Origin: Staphylococcus epidermidis
Lineage (GTDB): Bacteria > Bacillota > Bacilli > Staphylococcales > Staphylococcaceae
Direction: 5' to 3'
DNA: 64,000 nt
Assembly (NCBI RefSeq): GCF_006742205.1
Contig: NZ_AP019721.1
Location: 1,984,001 to 2,048,000 of the forward strand
Under the pieces are notes generated by a model, which did no database searches, was not told the origin of the DNA, and worked only from the letters and a program-made list of their open reading frames with translations. The number at the start of each line of letters is the position of its first letter. Position 1 is the first letter of the stretch. Below, one piece after another: positions 21,902 to 31,855 of this stretch. The translations under genes were made by a program, and so were the position numbers.

Positions 21902-22978
21902 ATGGAAATGTTTGAAGCTATCATATATAACATATCTGTCATGGTGGCAGGTATATATTTATTTCATAGGTTACAATATTCTGAAAATAAAAGAATGATT
22001 TTTTCTAAAGAATATGTAACAGTACTAATGACATTCGTTTCTTTACTTTTAGCGGCATACCCTATCCCATTTCAAAACGAATACCTCGTCCATTTAACAT
22101 TTGTACCTCTTTTGTTTTTAGGACGTTATACCAACATGATATATACACTCACGGCTGCTTTTATCGTATCTTTAGTCGATGTATTTATCTTTGGAAACTC
22201 AATTATTTATGGTATTACATTAATCGTTATTGCAGGTATTGTCAGTGCAGTGGGACCATTCTTAAAGCAAAACGATATCATTTCTTTACTTATTTTAAAT
22301 TTGATTAGCATTATCATTTTGTTATTTTTAGCATTATTAAGCCCTATTTATGAACTCGTAGAGATTTTAGTGCTTATCCCTATTTCATTTATTATTACAA
22401 TTGCTTCAGCAATAACATTCGTTGATATATGGCACTTTTTCTCTTTAGTCAATCGTTATGAAAATGAAGATAAATACGATTATCTTACAGGTCTAGGTAA
22501 TGTGAAAGAATTTGATAGACACTTAAATGAGGTCTCAAGTAAAGCTGAAGAAAAGAAACAAAGTTTAGCCTTACTTCTCATTGATATTGATGGCTTTAAA
22601 GATGTAAACGATCATTATTCACACCAATCAGGAGATGCTGTTCTCAAACAAATGTCTCAACTATTAAAAAACTATGTCCCAAACCAGTTCAAAATATTTA
22701 GAAACGGTGGCGAAGAATTTTCTGTTGTAATAAGAGATTACACACTAGATCAAAGCGTGAAATTAGCAGAAAATATTCGAAGTGGTGTTGAAAAATCTTC
22801 TTTCCACCTACCAAACAAAGAAGTAATCAAGCTATCAGTTTCAATTGGTGTAGGATACTTAACTCAAGAAGATCGTAAATCTCAACGTAAAGTATTTAAA
22901 GATGCTGATGACATGGTACATGTGGCTAAAAGTGAAGGAAGAAATAAAGTCATGTTTAATCCTATTGTCAAATTATAA
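21902..22978 (+). CDS. gdpS: Membrane GGDEF protein GdpS
   Basis: 358 residues from ATG 21902 (AAAGGAG 5 bases upstream; ATG 21908 would give 356). About six membrane helices fill residues 1-195, then a GGDEF domain with [17 protein letters not shown] near 228 and GGEEF at 269-273. The active-site signature looks intact and no upstream RxxD inhibitory site is visible. Published work on the S. epidermidis and S. aureus homologues reports that it affects icaADBC or spa expression without relying on c-di-GMP synthesis. It is the sole conserved staphylococcal GGDEF protein of this type. Confidence 0.93.
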
Positions 22979-22985
22979 TCAAGCT

Positions 22986-23052
22986 AAATGCTATGTTAAC
23001 TGCTACGTTAAAAAATTATTAAAGCGTATACAGTTATGCATAGCATTTTTTA
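22986..23052 (+). terminator. Terminator after gdpS
   Basis: Arms AAATGCTATG and CATAGCATTTTTT with TTAACTG/CAGTTA extension and a loop of about 30 bases, beginning 8 bases after the gdpS stop. Confidence 0.75.
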
Positions 23053-23172
23053 CTATTTTTAATTAGTATTGAAAATGTTATTAAAATCAAGCTGTCTATT
23101 GAAACTTAAGTCTTCAAGTTGTAAACTTCAATTGTTCATAAAAATATTAAATAGCTTCGGAGGTGATGAGAT

Positions 23173-23934
23173 ATGTCAGATTCAATCACTATCATTGATG
23201 AAAATAAAGTGATTGATGTAGTCTTAATTGCTGGGCGAATCTTACTTGAAGCAGGCGCTGAAACATATCGAATTGAGGATACAATGAATCGTATTGCCCA
23301 TAGTTATGGTTTACATGATACATACAGTTTTGTGACATCAACTGCAATTATTTTCTCATTAAATGATCGTACTAGTACGAGGTTGATTCGTATTCGCGAA
23401 CGTACAACCGATCTTGAGAAAATTGCTTTAACCAATAGCCTATCTCGTAAAATTTCGAGTAAGCAACTTACAATTGACGAAGCAAAAAGTGAGTTACTGC
23501 AACTTAAACGTGCGTCTCTTCAGTATTCTTTCTTAACAAATCTCATTGCTGCCTTTGTAGCTTGTGGTTTTTTCTTATTCATGTTTGGTGGCGTAGCTTC
23601 CGACGCTTGGATTGCATGCCTAGCGGGTGGTATAGCTTTTTTAACGTTTAGTTTCGTGCAAAAATATATACAAATTAAATTCTTTTCAGAGTTTGTAGCA
23701 TCTGCTGTTGTTATTAGTATTGCAGCAATATTCACTAAACTAGGTATAGCTAAAAATCAAGACATTATTACTATTGCAAGTGTCATGCCTCTCGTTCCCG
23801 GTATTTTGATTACTAACGCTATTCGTGACTTACTTGCCGGAGAGTTACTTGCTGGTATGTCACGTGGTGTTGAAGCTGCTTTAACTGCATTTGCTATTGG
23901 TGCAGGAGTAGCTATTGTATTACTATTATTATAA
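23173..23934 (+). CDS. ThrE-family exporter, large subunit (DUF1212)
   Basis: 253 residues. The N-terminal soluble domain carries the ThrE signature LLEAGAETYRIEDTMNRIAHSYG near residues 22-45 and the membrane part begins at about 117, with five or so helices. In Corynebacterium the fused ThrE exports threonine and serine; here the family is split into this protein and the next one. Substrate is inferred only from family. ATG follows GGAGGTGATGAG. Gap to the partner gene is 15 bases. Confidence 0.82.
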   Translation: MSDSITIIDENKVIDVVLIAGRILLEAGAETYRIEDTMNRIAHSYGLHDTYSFVTSTAIIFSLNDRTSTRLIRIRERTTDLEKIALTNSLSRKISSKQLTIDEAKSELLQLKRASLQYSFLTNLIAAFVACGFFLFMFGGVASDAWIACLAGGIAFLTFSFVQKYIQIKFFSEFVASAVVISIAAIFTKLGIAKNQDIITIASVMPLVPGILITNAIRDLLAGELLAGMSRGVEAALTAFAIGAGVAIVLLLL

Positions 23935-23949
23935 GAAAGGCTGTTAGTT

Positions 23950-24444
23950 ATGTTTATTTATCTGTTTCACTTTATCATTAGTTTCATTGCCACAGTCCTT
24001 TTTTCAATTATATTTAATGCACCTAAAAAATTGCTATTAGCTTGTGGATTTGTTGGAGCTGTTGCTTGGACAATATATCAGATGACAGTAGGTATGGATT
24101 TAGGTAAAGTTGGCGCTTCATTTTTAGGAAGTCTAATATTAGGATTAATGAGTCATACAATGAGTAGACGGTACAAGCAACCTGTTATTATATTTATCGT
24201 CCCCGGCATTATACCTCTCGTTCCAGGTGGCGCAGCATATGAAGCTACAAGATTTTTAGTATCAAATGATTATACGAATGCAGTTAATACTTTTTTAGAG
24301 GTAACATTAATTTCTGGTGCAATTGCATTCGGTATACTTGTATCTGAAATAGTCTATTACATTTATTCACGCATCAAGCAATCTTATGGTAAAATCAAGG
24401 GTAAAACTTATAAAAAATCCTATAATATGAATAATAGAGTATAA
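23950..24444 (+). CDS. ThrE-family exporter, small subunit (DUF3815)
   Basis: 164 residues, four or five hydrophobic helices, with the paired-family motif IVPGIIPLVPGGAAYEA near residue 84 that echoes MPLVPGILITNAIRD in the upstream gene. It is the C-terminal half of ThrE as a separate protein. A basic tail (KIKGKTYKKSYN) ends it. AAAGG precedes the start; pepT follows 20 bases later, so the three genes are likely one transcript. Confidence 0.82.
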   Translation: MFIYLFHFIISFIATVLFSIIFNAPKKLLLACGFVGAVAWTIYQMTVGMDLGKVGASFLGSLILGLMSHTMSRRYKQPVIIFIVPGIIPLVPGGAAYEATRFLVSNDYTNAVNTFLEVTLISGAIAFGILVSEIVYYIYSRIKQSYGKIKGKTYKKSYNMNNRV

Positions 24445-24464
24445 ATCTAAGGGGATGAACTCGT

Positions 24465-25703
24465 ATGAAGAAACAAATTATCGAAAGATTAACGAGATAT
24501 GTAAAAATTGATACACAATCTAATCCTGATTCCAAGACGACACCATCTACGAATAAACAGTGGGATTTATTAAATCTATTAGAAGAAGAGCTTCAATCAT
24601 TAGGTCTTAAAACAGACATGGATGAACATGGTTACTTATTTGCTACACTCGAAAGCAATATTAATTATAATGTACCTACTGTCGGTTTTTTAGCACATGT
24701 AGACACTTCACCAGATTTCAATGCTTCTCATGTAAATCCGCAAATCATTGAAGCCTATAATGGGCAACCTATCAAACTTGGTGAATCTCAGCGTATCTTA
24801 GATCCTGATGTTTTTCCTGAATTAAATAAAGTTGTGGGTCATACACTAATGGTGACAGATGGTACATCTCTACTAGGCGCCGATGATAAAGCAGGTGTTG
24901 TAGAAATAATGGAAGGGATAAAGTATTTAATTGATCATCCTGACATTAAACACGGTACAATTCGAGTTGGCTTTACACCCGATGAAGAAATTGGACGAGG
25001 CCCGCATCAATTTGATGTTAGTCGATTTAATGCAGATTTTGCATATACAATGGATGGCAGTCAATTAGGAGAACTACAATTCGAAAGTTTCAATGCGGCA
25101 GAGGTAACTGTCACTTGCCATGGTGTTAACGTTCATCCAGGTTCAGCTAAAAATGCCATGGTTAATGCAATTAGTTTAGGTCAACAGTTTAATAGTTTAC
25201 TTCCCTCACATGAAGTTCCTGAAAGAACTGAAGGATACGAAGGGTTCTATCATTTAATGAATTTTACAGGTAATGTTGAAAAAGCAACTCTACAATATAT
25301 TATTCGCGACCATGACAAAGAACAGTTTGAGCTACGTAAAAAACGCATGATGGAAATTCGTGATGATATTAATGTTCATTATAATCATTTTCCAATTAAA
25401 GTAGATGTGCATGACCAATATTTTAACATGGCAGAAAAAATTGAACCTTTGAAACACATCATTGATATACCTAAACGTGTCTTTGAGGCTTTAGACATCG
25501 TACCTAACACTGAACCTATTCGAGGTGGTACAGATGGATCACAATTATCTTTTATGGGGTTACCTACACCTAATATTTTTACTGGTTGTGGCAATTTCCA
25601 CGGTCCTTTTGAATACGCTTCTATCGATGTAATGGAAAAGGCTGTTCATGTTGTCGTTGGTATTGCTCAAGAAGTAGCAAACAGCCATCAATCTTATAAA
25701 TAA
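24465..25703 (+). CDS. pepT: Tripeptide aminopeptidase (peptidase T)
   Basis: 412 residues, full length M20B metallopeptidase that removes the N-terminal residue from tripeptides in the cytoplasm. Metal and catalytic motifs: [12 protein letters not shown] near residue 75, [11 protein letters not shown] near 136, [10 protein letters not shown] near 173, [16 protein letters not shown] near 196, [12 protein letters not shown] near 223, and [11 protein letters not shown] near 374. AAGGGGATG lies before the ATG. Last gene of the run starting with the exporter pair. Confidence 0.96.
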
Positions 25704-25706
25704 CAT

Positions 25707-25762
25707 AAAAAGCCATTGTCAGTATGTAGCTCTAAAGCTACTCTTACTGTCAATGGCTTTTA
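25707..25762 (+). terminator. Terminator after pepT
   Basis: Arms AAAAGCCATTG...CAGTA and TACTG..CAATGGCTTTT with short inner pairing; followed by AAATT. Symmetric A and T runs make it potentially bidirectional, serving the convergent glycerate kinase gene as well. Confidence 0.8.
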
Positions 25763-25793
25763 AATTAAATGTGTATAAAAACTTTTTCTAATA

Positions 25794-26924
25794 TTAGGAT
25801 GAAAGCGGTAAGTTTATTTGCGTTTTCAATAATTTTAGTGCTTGTACTGTGTAATGTCTGATTTGAATAACCATCTTAAAATCTGTATATGAATCAGGCA
25901 TATCAATAAATGTATTAAACATTGCTGTAACATTCAATGATTCAAACAAATCAAATTTATCATTTGTAGCACAAATTGCAATAGCTGGCTTGCTGTATTG
26001 TTGGGTAAGTTCTGCTATACGTATTGTTGTAGTCTCTAGAATTTGATCTTCTTCTTTCAAACCTTCTCCGAAAATAATAAGATCTGCCTGTTGAATTAAG
26101 TTTTCTAAATGTGTGATTTGATTCACTAATTCATGGCTTGTTAAAATCTCAGCTTGATAGAGACTATTTAATACAGCTGCTATACCACCTCCAGCACCAC
26201 CGCGCTCGATTGGTCCCATTGCTATTTTCAATTCATTCTTAAATAATTCACTAAAATACCAAATTAAATTATCTATCTCGGCTGCTTCATTTTGAGACAA
26301 ATCTAATGATTCGTATGTTTGCATGATTTCACTTTTTTTCCCATACAATCGACTTGAGAAATCTGACATTAATTGAATGTTTACCTTTGTTAATTGTGGA
26401 TGAACACCTGATAAATCAATACGTCTAATATATTTTATTAAATATGCACCTTTCCTCATATCGACAATTTGTGCTTCATCATCATAAAATGTTGCACCCA
26501 ATGCTTGCAACATGCCTGCACCGCCATCAAAACTTCCTATTCCACCTAAAGAAATAACAAGATGTTCTGTATGATTGTCCAATGCTGCTTTTATAACCTC
26601 TCCCAAACCGTAACTTGATCGATGTTGAATAGGTTTTTTGCCATTTAAAAATAAGTGACCTTCGATAATAGTCATACCACTATCCGTTTGTCCATATATT
26701 GCTTCGGTTTCTTTCATGTCAGCATCATGCGCACTCACACGATATTTATTTCCTGATTGCCAAAGAAAGACTGAATCTAATAATTCGTGACGACCGTTAA
26801 ATAGTGGAACTTGAACGATATCTGCATCTTCAATTTGACTTGCTACCGCTTCTTCAACATATCTATTAGCTTGGTAACTAGAAATAATTCCATTAAATTC
26901 ATCCATGGCTACTAAAACTTTCAT
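25794..26924 (-). CDS. Glycerate kinase (GlxK/GarK type)
   Basis: 376 residues from ATG 26924 (MKVLVAMDEFNG), with AAGGTGG 8 bases upstream; a 45-codon upstream extension has no ribosome site or homology. Type 1 glycerate kinases phosphorylate D-glycerate, feeding it into glycolysis. Recognised by ISLGGIGSFDGGAGMLQALGA near residue 122, GPIERGGAGGGIAAVL near 234 and DLIIFGEGLKEEDQI near 277. Monocistronic. Confidence 0.9.
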   Translation of the reverse strand: MKVLVAMDEFNGIISSYQANRYVEEAVASQIEDADIVQVPLFNGRHELLDSVFLWQSGNKYRVSAHDADMKETEAIYGQTDSGMTIIEGHLFLNGKKPIQHRSSYGLGEVIKAALDNHTEHLVISLGGIGSFDGGAGMLQALGATFYDDEAQIVDMRKGAYLIKYIRRIDLSGVHPQLTKVNIQLMSDFSSRLYGKKSEIMQTYESLDLSQNEAAEIDNLIWYFSELFKNELKIAMGPIERGGAGGGIAAVLNSLYQAEILTSHELVNQITHLENLIQQADLIIFGEGLKEEDQILETTTIRIAELTQQYSKPAIAICATNDKFDLFESLNVTAMFNTFIDMPDSYTDFKMVIQIRHYTVQALKLLKTQINLPLSS

Positions 26925-27124
26925 TGTCTTAACCACCTTATTTTTCTCTTTTCCAAAAATTATTTTAAACATACTAAAGGATGTATGAGAATAATCTATA
27001 AATCTAAGTAACAATGATTTGACACTAAAGAAATAACATATCTTCTGCGTGTTCTTCATTATGTCCCTTAATTATACTTATTATCACATTATACATAACT
27101 ATTTTAAAATTTTCATAACATAAG

Positions 27125-27168
27125 AATAGCTTGCCTGTATCTGTCTAACATTGACATTTGAGGCAAGC
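27125..27168 (-). terminator. Hairpin after the BrxC-like gene
   Basis: Arms AGCTTGCCT and AGGCAAGCT, about 27 bases after the stop. The following minus-strand bases ATTCTTATG contain only a weak U-run. Confidence 0.5.
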
Positions 27169-27194
27169 TGCTTCATCATTTCATTCTTTTCTAA

Positions 27195-27515
27195 TTATTC
27201 CTCAGCTTGAGCAAGTTGAGAAACGTTAATATCATCGTGGTCTGCATTCCACTTCATTTCACCATCTACAAAATAAAAAGCTTGTGGTGATTCGTGTTTT
27301 ACGTTTGTTTTCTCTGCGATATAATCAGATAGTTTACGCTCTTGTTGAACGATTAGATAATAACCATCTATGTCTCTTTCATATAAAAACTTATTAAATT
27401 GATCATACGCATTTGCAGAAATTGGACAAGTTTCACTGTGTTTTAATACAAAAACATATTTATTTTCTTCTAATACTTGTTCAAACTGGTCAATTGAACT
27501 CAGCTTAATAGCCAT
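27195..27515 (-). CDS. YtxJ/BrxC-type thioredoxin-like protein
   Basis: 106 residues from ATG 27515; an in-frame GTG three codons earlier falls within the AGAGGTG ribosome site. Thioredoxin fold with a monothiol TCPIS motif near residue 31 in place of CxxC, typical of YtxJ (BrxC), a bacilliredoxin reported to act in removal of bacillithiol from mixed disulphides in bacillithiol-producing Firmicutes. Staphylococci make bacillithiol, which fits. No signal peptide. Confidence 0.8.
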   Translation of the reverse strand: MAIKLSSIDQFEQVLEENKYVFVLKHSETCPISANAYDQFNKFLYERDIDGYYLIVQQERKLSDYIAEKTNVKHESPQAFYFVDGEMKWNADHDDINVSQLAQAEE

Positions 27516-27663
27516 TCTATTCACCTCTAAAAATATTTATCACTTCATACTAAGCATATGCGTGAAATTTTTATCCCTAAAATCTTATCAATGGGTACAA
27601 TTATACACACTCTGCTATGTAATGTTAACCATAAATTTTCATTTTTTTAAATTCAGATAGTAT

Positions 27664-28554
27664 TTAATTTACACTTTCTTTTATTTTTTTAAATTCTCTT
27701 TTGAACGATTTATCCATTTCTGATATATCTTTTCCCTCTTTTGGCAATCGATCAACATCAATTTGAGCTAATTTTTCGCTAGTTTTAATCGTATCTACTC
27801 TCGTATCATAATAATTTTGCAAACTATAATACATCTCAATTGCATTTTTTCTAGCATTATCAACATGATTATCAGAAATATTTGTTTTATTAATATCCGT
27901 AATTTGTTTGTCAATAAGTGGTGAAATATGATTTTTGATTGCTTCTTTCGCTGAATCAGAATCATTATTTGAAGAATTTAAATATTTTTTAGCAGTATCT
28001 TTTAATTGTTGATTATTTTCTTCTAATTTTGATTTAAGTTGACTTGCATCTTCTTTATTTTGTGCTTTATTAATGTCAGACTCCACTTCAGTTCTATTTT
28101 TCTCGAATAATTTAGTATAATCCAAAATATCTTCATTATCTTTAATTGAGCGATTACATAAATCTACAAATTCTTTTAAATCATATATAGATTTCTCTTT
28201 ATTTTCAACAGTTTTTAGATAATCCTCTTTCAAGTGCTTAACCTCATTAGTATCTGCTGTTAAATGTTGAGTGGAATTTTTATATTTTTTAAACTCAGGT
28301 ATCAAATAGTTATTAATATCCTGCTGAAGTGCACGAAATTCTTTTTTATTTTTATCAGTGGTATCAGTTTTACTTAAATTATCTAACTCTTTTAATGGTA
28401 TTTTATCCATAACTTTTTCTACACTGTGTTGTTTTTGATGAATTTCTTTATATTGACGTTCAAATTGTTTAATATCTCTTTTTGATTCATTTCCACAAGC
28501 GGATACAACTATGGTTAAAATGATAACTGTTATGATAAATAGTAGTTTTTTCAT
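27664..28554 (-). CDS. Lipoprotein, YkyA-like putative cell-wall-binding family
   Basis: 296 residues from ATG 28554, with AAGGAGTG 5 bases upstream. Type II signal peptide (KKLLFIITVIILTIVVSACG) with lipobox VSAC, so it is lipidated by Lgt and anchored outside the membrane. The mature part is Lys/Glu/Asp/Asn-rich, almost wholly helical and likely coiled-coil, without enzyme motifs. It resembles the YkyA family, called wall-binding lipoproteins; the role is unproven. Divergent from the GrpB-like gene. Confidence 0.8.
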   Translation of the reverse strand: MKKLLFIITVIILTIVVSACGNESKRDIKQFERQYKEIHQKQHSVEKVMDKIPLKELDNLSKTDTTDKNKKEFRALQQDINNYLIPEFKKYKNSTQHLTADTNEVKHLKEDYLKTVENKEKSIYDLKEFVDLCNRSIKDNEDILDYTKLFEKNRTEVESDINKAQNKEDASQLKSKLEENNQQLKDTAKKYLNSSNNDSDSAKEAIKNHISPLIDKQITDINKTNISDNHVDNARKNAIEMYYSLQNYYDTRVDTIKTSEKLAQIDVDRLPKEGKDISEMDKSFKREFKKIKESVN

Positions 28555-28670
28555 ATTTGCACTCCTTATCACTAAACATTATACATAAACGTATTTATTA
28601 TGAAAATGAATTGTGTTATAGTATGTCAGACTTTATTGTATATATTATTTTTATAAATGAGGAGTATTTC

Positions 28671-29198
28671 ATGTACGCTAATGTCCAACCTTTTATTAAA
28701 AATGAATCTGTGAAACAATTTACATATGAATATAACAAAGTGAAAGACGTATTGTTTACTATTTTAGATTCTCCTATTAAATACACTCAGCATATCGGTG
28801 GTACCTGTCATTTTAATTATCAAACTGAGCCCATTTTAGATATACTTGTTGGTGTAAATAACTTGCACGATATTACTTCACTAGATGAAAAGCGCCTAAA
28901 TTATGCTGGTTTTTATCGTTTGCACCATTCTTACAAGAAAAAAGTTGTCATGGCACGTTTTAATAATTTAAGTGAATTAAAACAAGAAGTAAGATTACAT
29001 ATTATTCAAATGGAAACTTCTCTTTTCAAACAATATCAAACAGTCAATCATTTACTACACAACGATAAAGCAATAGCAGAATGGTTTGCAAGTAAGAAAA
29101 ATGAAATTGTGCAACATGCTAAAAAGATACGTGAATATGAGTCTCAAAAACAAAATTTGTTTGAGAAATTATATAAGGAATCTAATTTGTTATCGTAA
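28671..29198 (+). CDS. GrpB-like nucleotidyltransferase-fold protein
   Basis: 175 residues from ATG 28671 with GAGGAG 6 bases upstream; the 38-codon extension before it lacks a ribosome site and homology. The core HIGGTCHFNYQTEPILDIL near residue 40 resembles the GrpB/UPF0157 motif (usually GST...KPIIDIL), with GG in place of GS and several replacements in between, so activity is uncertain. The C-terminal half is helical and charged. Function unknown. Confidence 0.72.
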   Translation: MYANVQPFIKNESVKQFTYEYNKVKDVLFTILDSPIKYTQHIGGTCHFNYQTEPILDILVGVNNLHDITSLDEKRLNYAGFYRLHHSYKKKVVMARFNNLSELKQEVRLHIIQMETSLFKQYQTVNHLLHNDKAIAEWFASKKNEIVQHAKKIREYESQKQNLFEKLYKESNLLS

Positions 29199-29326
29199 AA
29201 ACTCATAAAGTACGACATAACCATTTTATATTTATAATCAATTCATATATCCAAATTTCGCAAATAACTTTTATAATTGATATAATAATGTTGATATTAA
29301 GAAGATGAGAAAGGATGTTCAAAACA

Positions 29327-30247
29327 TTGAATAAAAATGACATCTTACGCGGATTAGAGTCAATTCTTCCTAAAGATATTATTAAAGTGGATGAACCTCT
29401 CAAGCGTTATACATATACAGAAACAGGAGGAGAGGCAGATTTTTATTTATCCCCTACCAAAAATGAAGAAGTCCAAGCCATCGTAAAGTTTGCCCATGAG
29501 AACAGTATACCGGTAACTTATTTAGGAAATGGGTCTAACATTATCATTCGAGAAGGTGGAATTCGAGGAATTGTCCTCAGCTTATTATCTCTCAATCATA
29601 TTGAAACCTCTGATGATGCAATTATAGCAGGTAGTGGTGCAGCAATTATTGACGTTTCAAATGTTGCACGTGACCATGTATTAACCGGTTTAGAATTTGC
29701 ATGCGGTATCCCTGGGTCAATTGGTGGCGCCGTATTCATGAATGCTGGTGCTTATGGCGGAGAAGTTAAAGACTGTATTGACTATGCATTATGTGTCAAT
29801 GAAAAAGGTGATTTATTAAAGCTCACTACAGCTGAACTGGAATTAGACTATAGAAATAGTGTGGTACAACAAAAACATTTAGTTGTATTAGAGGCTGCTT
29901 TCACCTTAGAACCAGGTAAATTAGATGAAATTCAGGCCAAAATGGATGATCTTACTGAAAGACGTGAATCTAAACAACCGCTTGAATTCCCTTCTTGCGG
30001 AAGTGTTTTCCAAAGACCACCGGGTCATTTTGCAGGTAAACTCATTCAAGATTCTAATTTACAGGGCTATCGAATCGGTGGCGTTGAAGTTTCAACTAAG
30101 CATGCGGGATTCATGGTTAATGTAGACAACGGTACAGCAACTGATTATGAAGCACTTATACATCACGTACAAAAAATAGTTAAAGAAAAATTCGATGTTG
30201 AATTGAATACTGAGGTACGTATTATAGGTGATCATCCCACAGATTAA
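29327..30247 (+). CDS. murB: UDP-N-acetylenolpyruvoylglucosamine reductase
   Basis: 306 residues from TTG 29327 (AAAGG about 11 bases upstream); the ATG at 29315 lies directly on the ribosome site and is less likely. MurB reduces UDP-GlcNAc-enolpyruvate to UDP-MurNAc with NADPH and FAD. Visible: [14 protein letters not shown] near residue 29, [14 protein letters not shown] near 65, [16 protein letters not shown] near 123, and [19 protein letters not shown] near 221 with the catalytic Ser, a type II MurB layout. It is followed 21 bases later by the CHY zinc protein. Confidence 0.96.
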   Translation: MNKNDILRGLESILPKDIIKVDEPLKRYTYTETGGEADFYLSPTKNEEVQAIVKFAHENSIPVTYLGNGSNIIIREGGIRGIVLSLLSLNHIETSDDAIIAGSGAAIIDVSNVARDHVLTGLEFACGIPGSIGGAVFMNAGAYGGEVKDCIDYALCVNEKGDLLKLTTAELELDYRNSVVQQKHLVVLEAAFTLEPGKLDEIQAKMDDLTERRESKQPLEFPSCGSVFQRPPGHFAGKLIQDSNLQGYRIGGVEVSTKHAGFMVNVDNGTATDYEALIHHVQKIVKEKFDVELNTEVRIIGDHPTD

Positions 30248-30268
30248 TTCTTCAAGGAGGACACATCA

Positions 30269-30583
30269 TTGGCAAAGGTTTATGGATCACTCATAGATAA
30301 TGAAACACGATGTACACATTATTATTCATCTTTAGATGTTATTGCCATTAAATTTAAATGTTGCAACAAATATTATCCGTGTTATAAATGTCATAATGAA
30401 CACGTATCTCATACAATTGAAAGATGGGCTGAAAATGAGTTTGATGAAAAAGCTATTATGTGTGGTGTTTGTAAACATGAGATGCGTATTCGTGACTATA
30501 TGATGGTAGAAATGTGTCCTCGTTGTAAAGCGCATTTTAACAGTCGTTGTAAATTTCATTATCATTTATATTTTGAAGTATAA
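30269..30583 (+). CDS. CHY-type zinc-finger protein
   Basis: 104 residues starting at TTG with AAGGAGGAC 8 bases upstream. Rich in Cys and His pairs: RCTHYYSS, CCNKYYPCYKCHNEH, MCGVCKHEM, CPRCKAHFNSRCKFHYH; this is the CHY zinc-finger fold that binds several zinc ions. Homologues are small cytoplasmic proteins of unknown role in bacteria. Likely co-transcribed with murB. Confidence 0.85.
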   Translation: MAKVYGSLIDNETRCTHYYSSLDVIAIKFKCCNKYYPCYKCHNEHVSHTIERWAENEFDEKAIMCGVCKHEMRIRDYMMVEMCPRCKAHFNSRCKFHYHLYFEV

Positions 30584-30613
30584 ATAACTTGTTACAAAGT
30601 TTTTGAAATATTT

Positions 30614-30658
30614 GAGCTCCTAAAGTGAATTTTATTTAAAAATTCGCTTTAGGAGCTC
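30614..30658. terminator. Bidirectional terminator CHY gene/sstD
   Basis: Arms GAGCTCCTAAAGTGAATTTT and AAAATTCGCTTTAGGAGCTC pair over 20 bp with one mismatch; TTCTT follows on the plus strand. Lies between convergent genes. Confidence 0.8.
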
Positions 30659-30733
30659 TTCTTATATCAACATTCTATTCATGCATTTAAAGTTTTCTTC
30701 TTATACCTCGGTTGATTTTCTCTTATTATAAGA

Positions 30734-31777
30734 TTATTTTTCAACTTTCTCTACTACTTCATTTAATTCATCAATTTGTTTGATAGTTGTCGTTGAAGAT
30801 CCTGAAGAGAAATACCATAGTTTTGGATCTAATTCGTAAATATGATTACTTTTTACTGCTTTTACATTTTTTATAACTTTGTTTTTTAAAACTTGATTTG
30901 TTGTTGCTTTACCACCTACAACTGAACCACGATCCATAGCTAAAATAACATCTGGATTCTGCTTGTTAATATATTCATTATTTATATTTTGACCATGCGG
31001 GCTTTTGCTAACCTTTTTGTCTGCAGGTTTAAATCCTAATGTATCAAACACTAAACCACCAAATCTTCCTCCTGGTCCAAACGTTGATAGTTCACCTTCG
31101 TTAACCAATAAATACATTACTTTCTTATTAAAGTCTTTAGTTTTATCTTTCATATCAGATATTTTTCTATCTAAATCTTTATTAATTTTTTTAGCTTTAT
31201 CTTCTTTATCGTAGATTTTCCCTAAATTTTCTGTATTTTTTTTCATATCTTTAATTAAGTTGTCATCACTTGTACCTACATATACAACTTTAGCTTTTGG
31301 TGCAGCTTTTTTAAATTCATCTAAATTTTTCTGATTAGCTGTTCTTCCTGAAATAAAAATCACATCTGGTTTAGCTGATGCAACTTTATCAAAGTTCACT
31401 TCTTTTAAATTTCCAGTATTAATATACTTATCATCTTTAAATTCATCTAAAAATTTAGGTAAAGATTGGTTATTTTCACCTTTAGGTAAACCTTTTACTT
31501 TATCAGCCACACCTAATTCTTTCAACACATCAAGCGCTCCATAATCTAATACAACGGCATTTTTAGGATTCTTTGGTACTTCGACAGTATTAGAGATTTT
31601 TTTCTTATCACTGCCATTATTTTCTTTACCACTTGCTTCAAAACTATTTTTGATGGTTACAGTTTCTTTAGAATCACTATTTTTCTTTTTCGAAGTTGAA
31701 TTATTATTCGAACTATTACTACAAGCCGTTAAAACTAAAACTAGAGACAATAATAAAAATAAGACTGTTTTTTTCAT
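30734..31777 (-). CDS. sstD: Catechol-iron binding lipoprotein SstD
   Basis: 347 residues. Type II signal peptide with lipobox VLTAC near residue 19, then a Ser/Asn/Lys-rich spacer (to about 60) and a class III periplasmic-binding-like domain (NAVVLDYGALDVLKELGV, PDVIFISGRTA, EYINKQNPDVILAMDRG, DPKLWYFSSG). It captures ferric catechol siderophores or catecholamine-iron for the SstAB-SstC importer, as shown in S. aureus. ATG follows AGGGAG. It is the last gene of sstABCD, 78 bases after sstC. Confidence 0.94.
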   Translation of the reverse strand: MKKTVLFLLLSLVLVLTACSNSSNNNSTSKKKNSDSKETVTIKNSFEASGKENNGSDKKKISNTVEVPKNPKNAVVLDYGALDVLKELGVADKVKGLPKGENNQSLPKFLDEFKDDKYINTGNLKEVNFDKVASAKPDVIFISGRTANQKNLDEFKKAAPKAKVVYVGTSDDNLIKDMKKNTENLGKIYDKEDKAKKINKDLDRKISDMKDKTKDFNKKVMYLLVNEGELSTFGPGGRFGGLVFDTLGFKPADKKVSKSPHGQNINNEYINKQNPDVILAMDRGSVVGGKATTNQVLKNKVIKNVKAVKSNHIYELDPKLWYFSSGSSTTTIKQIDELNEVVEKVEK

Positions 31778-31855
31778 ATGTGCAACTCCCTAATCAAATT
31801 TATAATTTCTTTTCGTATGGATAACCTCTTTTACTATGCGTCTCAATTTTAATCA

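Noticed and set aside
26925..27059. 45-codon N-terminal extension of glycerate kinase
   Set aside because: No ribosome site; MKVLVAMDEF at 26924 is the family start with AAGGTGG before it.
28557..28670. 38-codon N-terminal extension of the GrpB-like protein
   Set aside because: No ribosome site before it, overlaps the divergent promoter region, while GAGGAG stands before the ATG at 28671.
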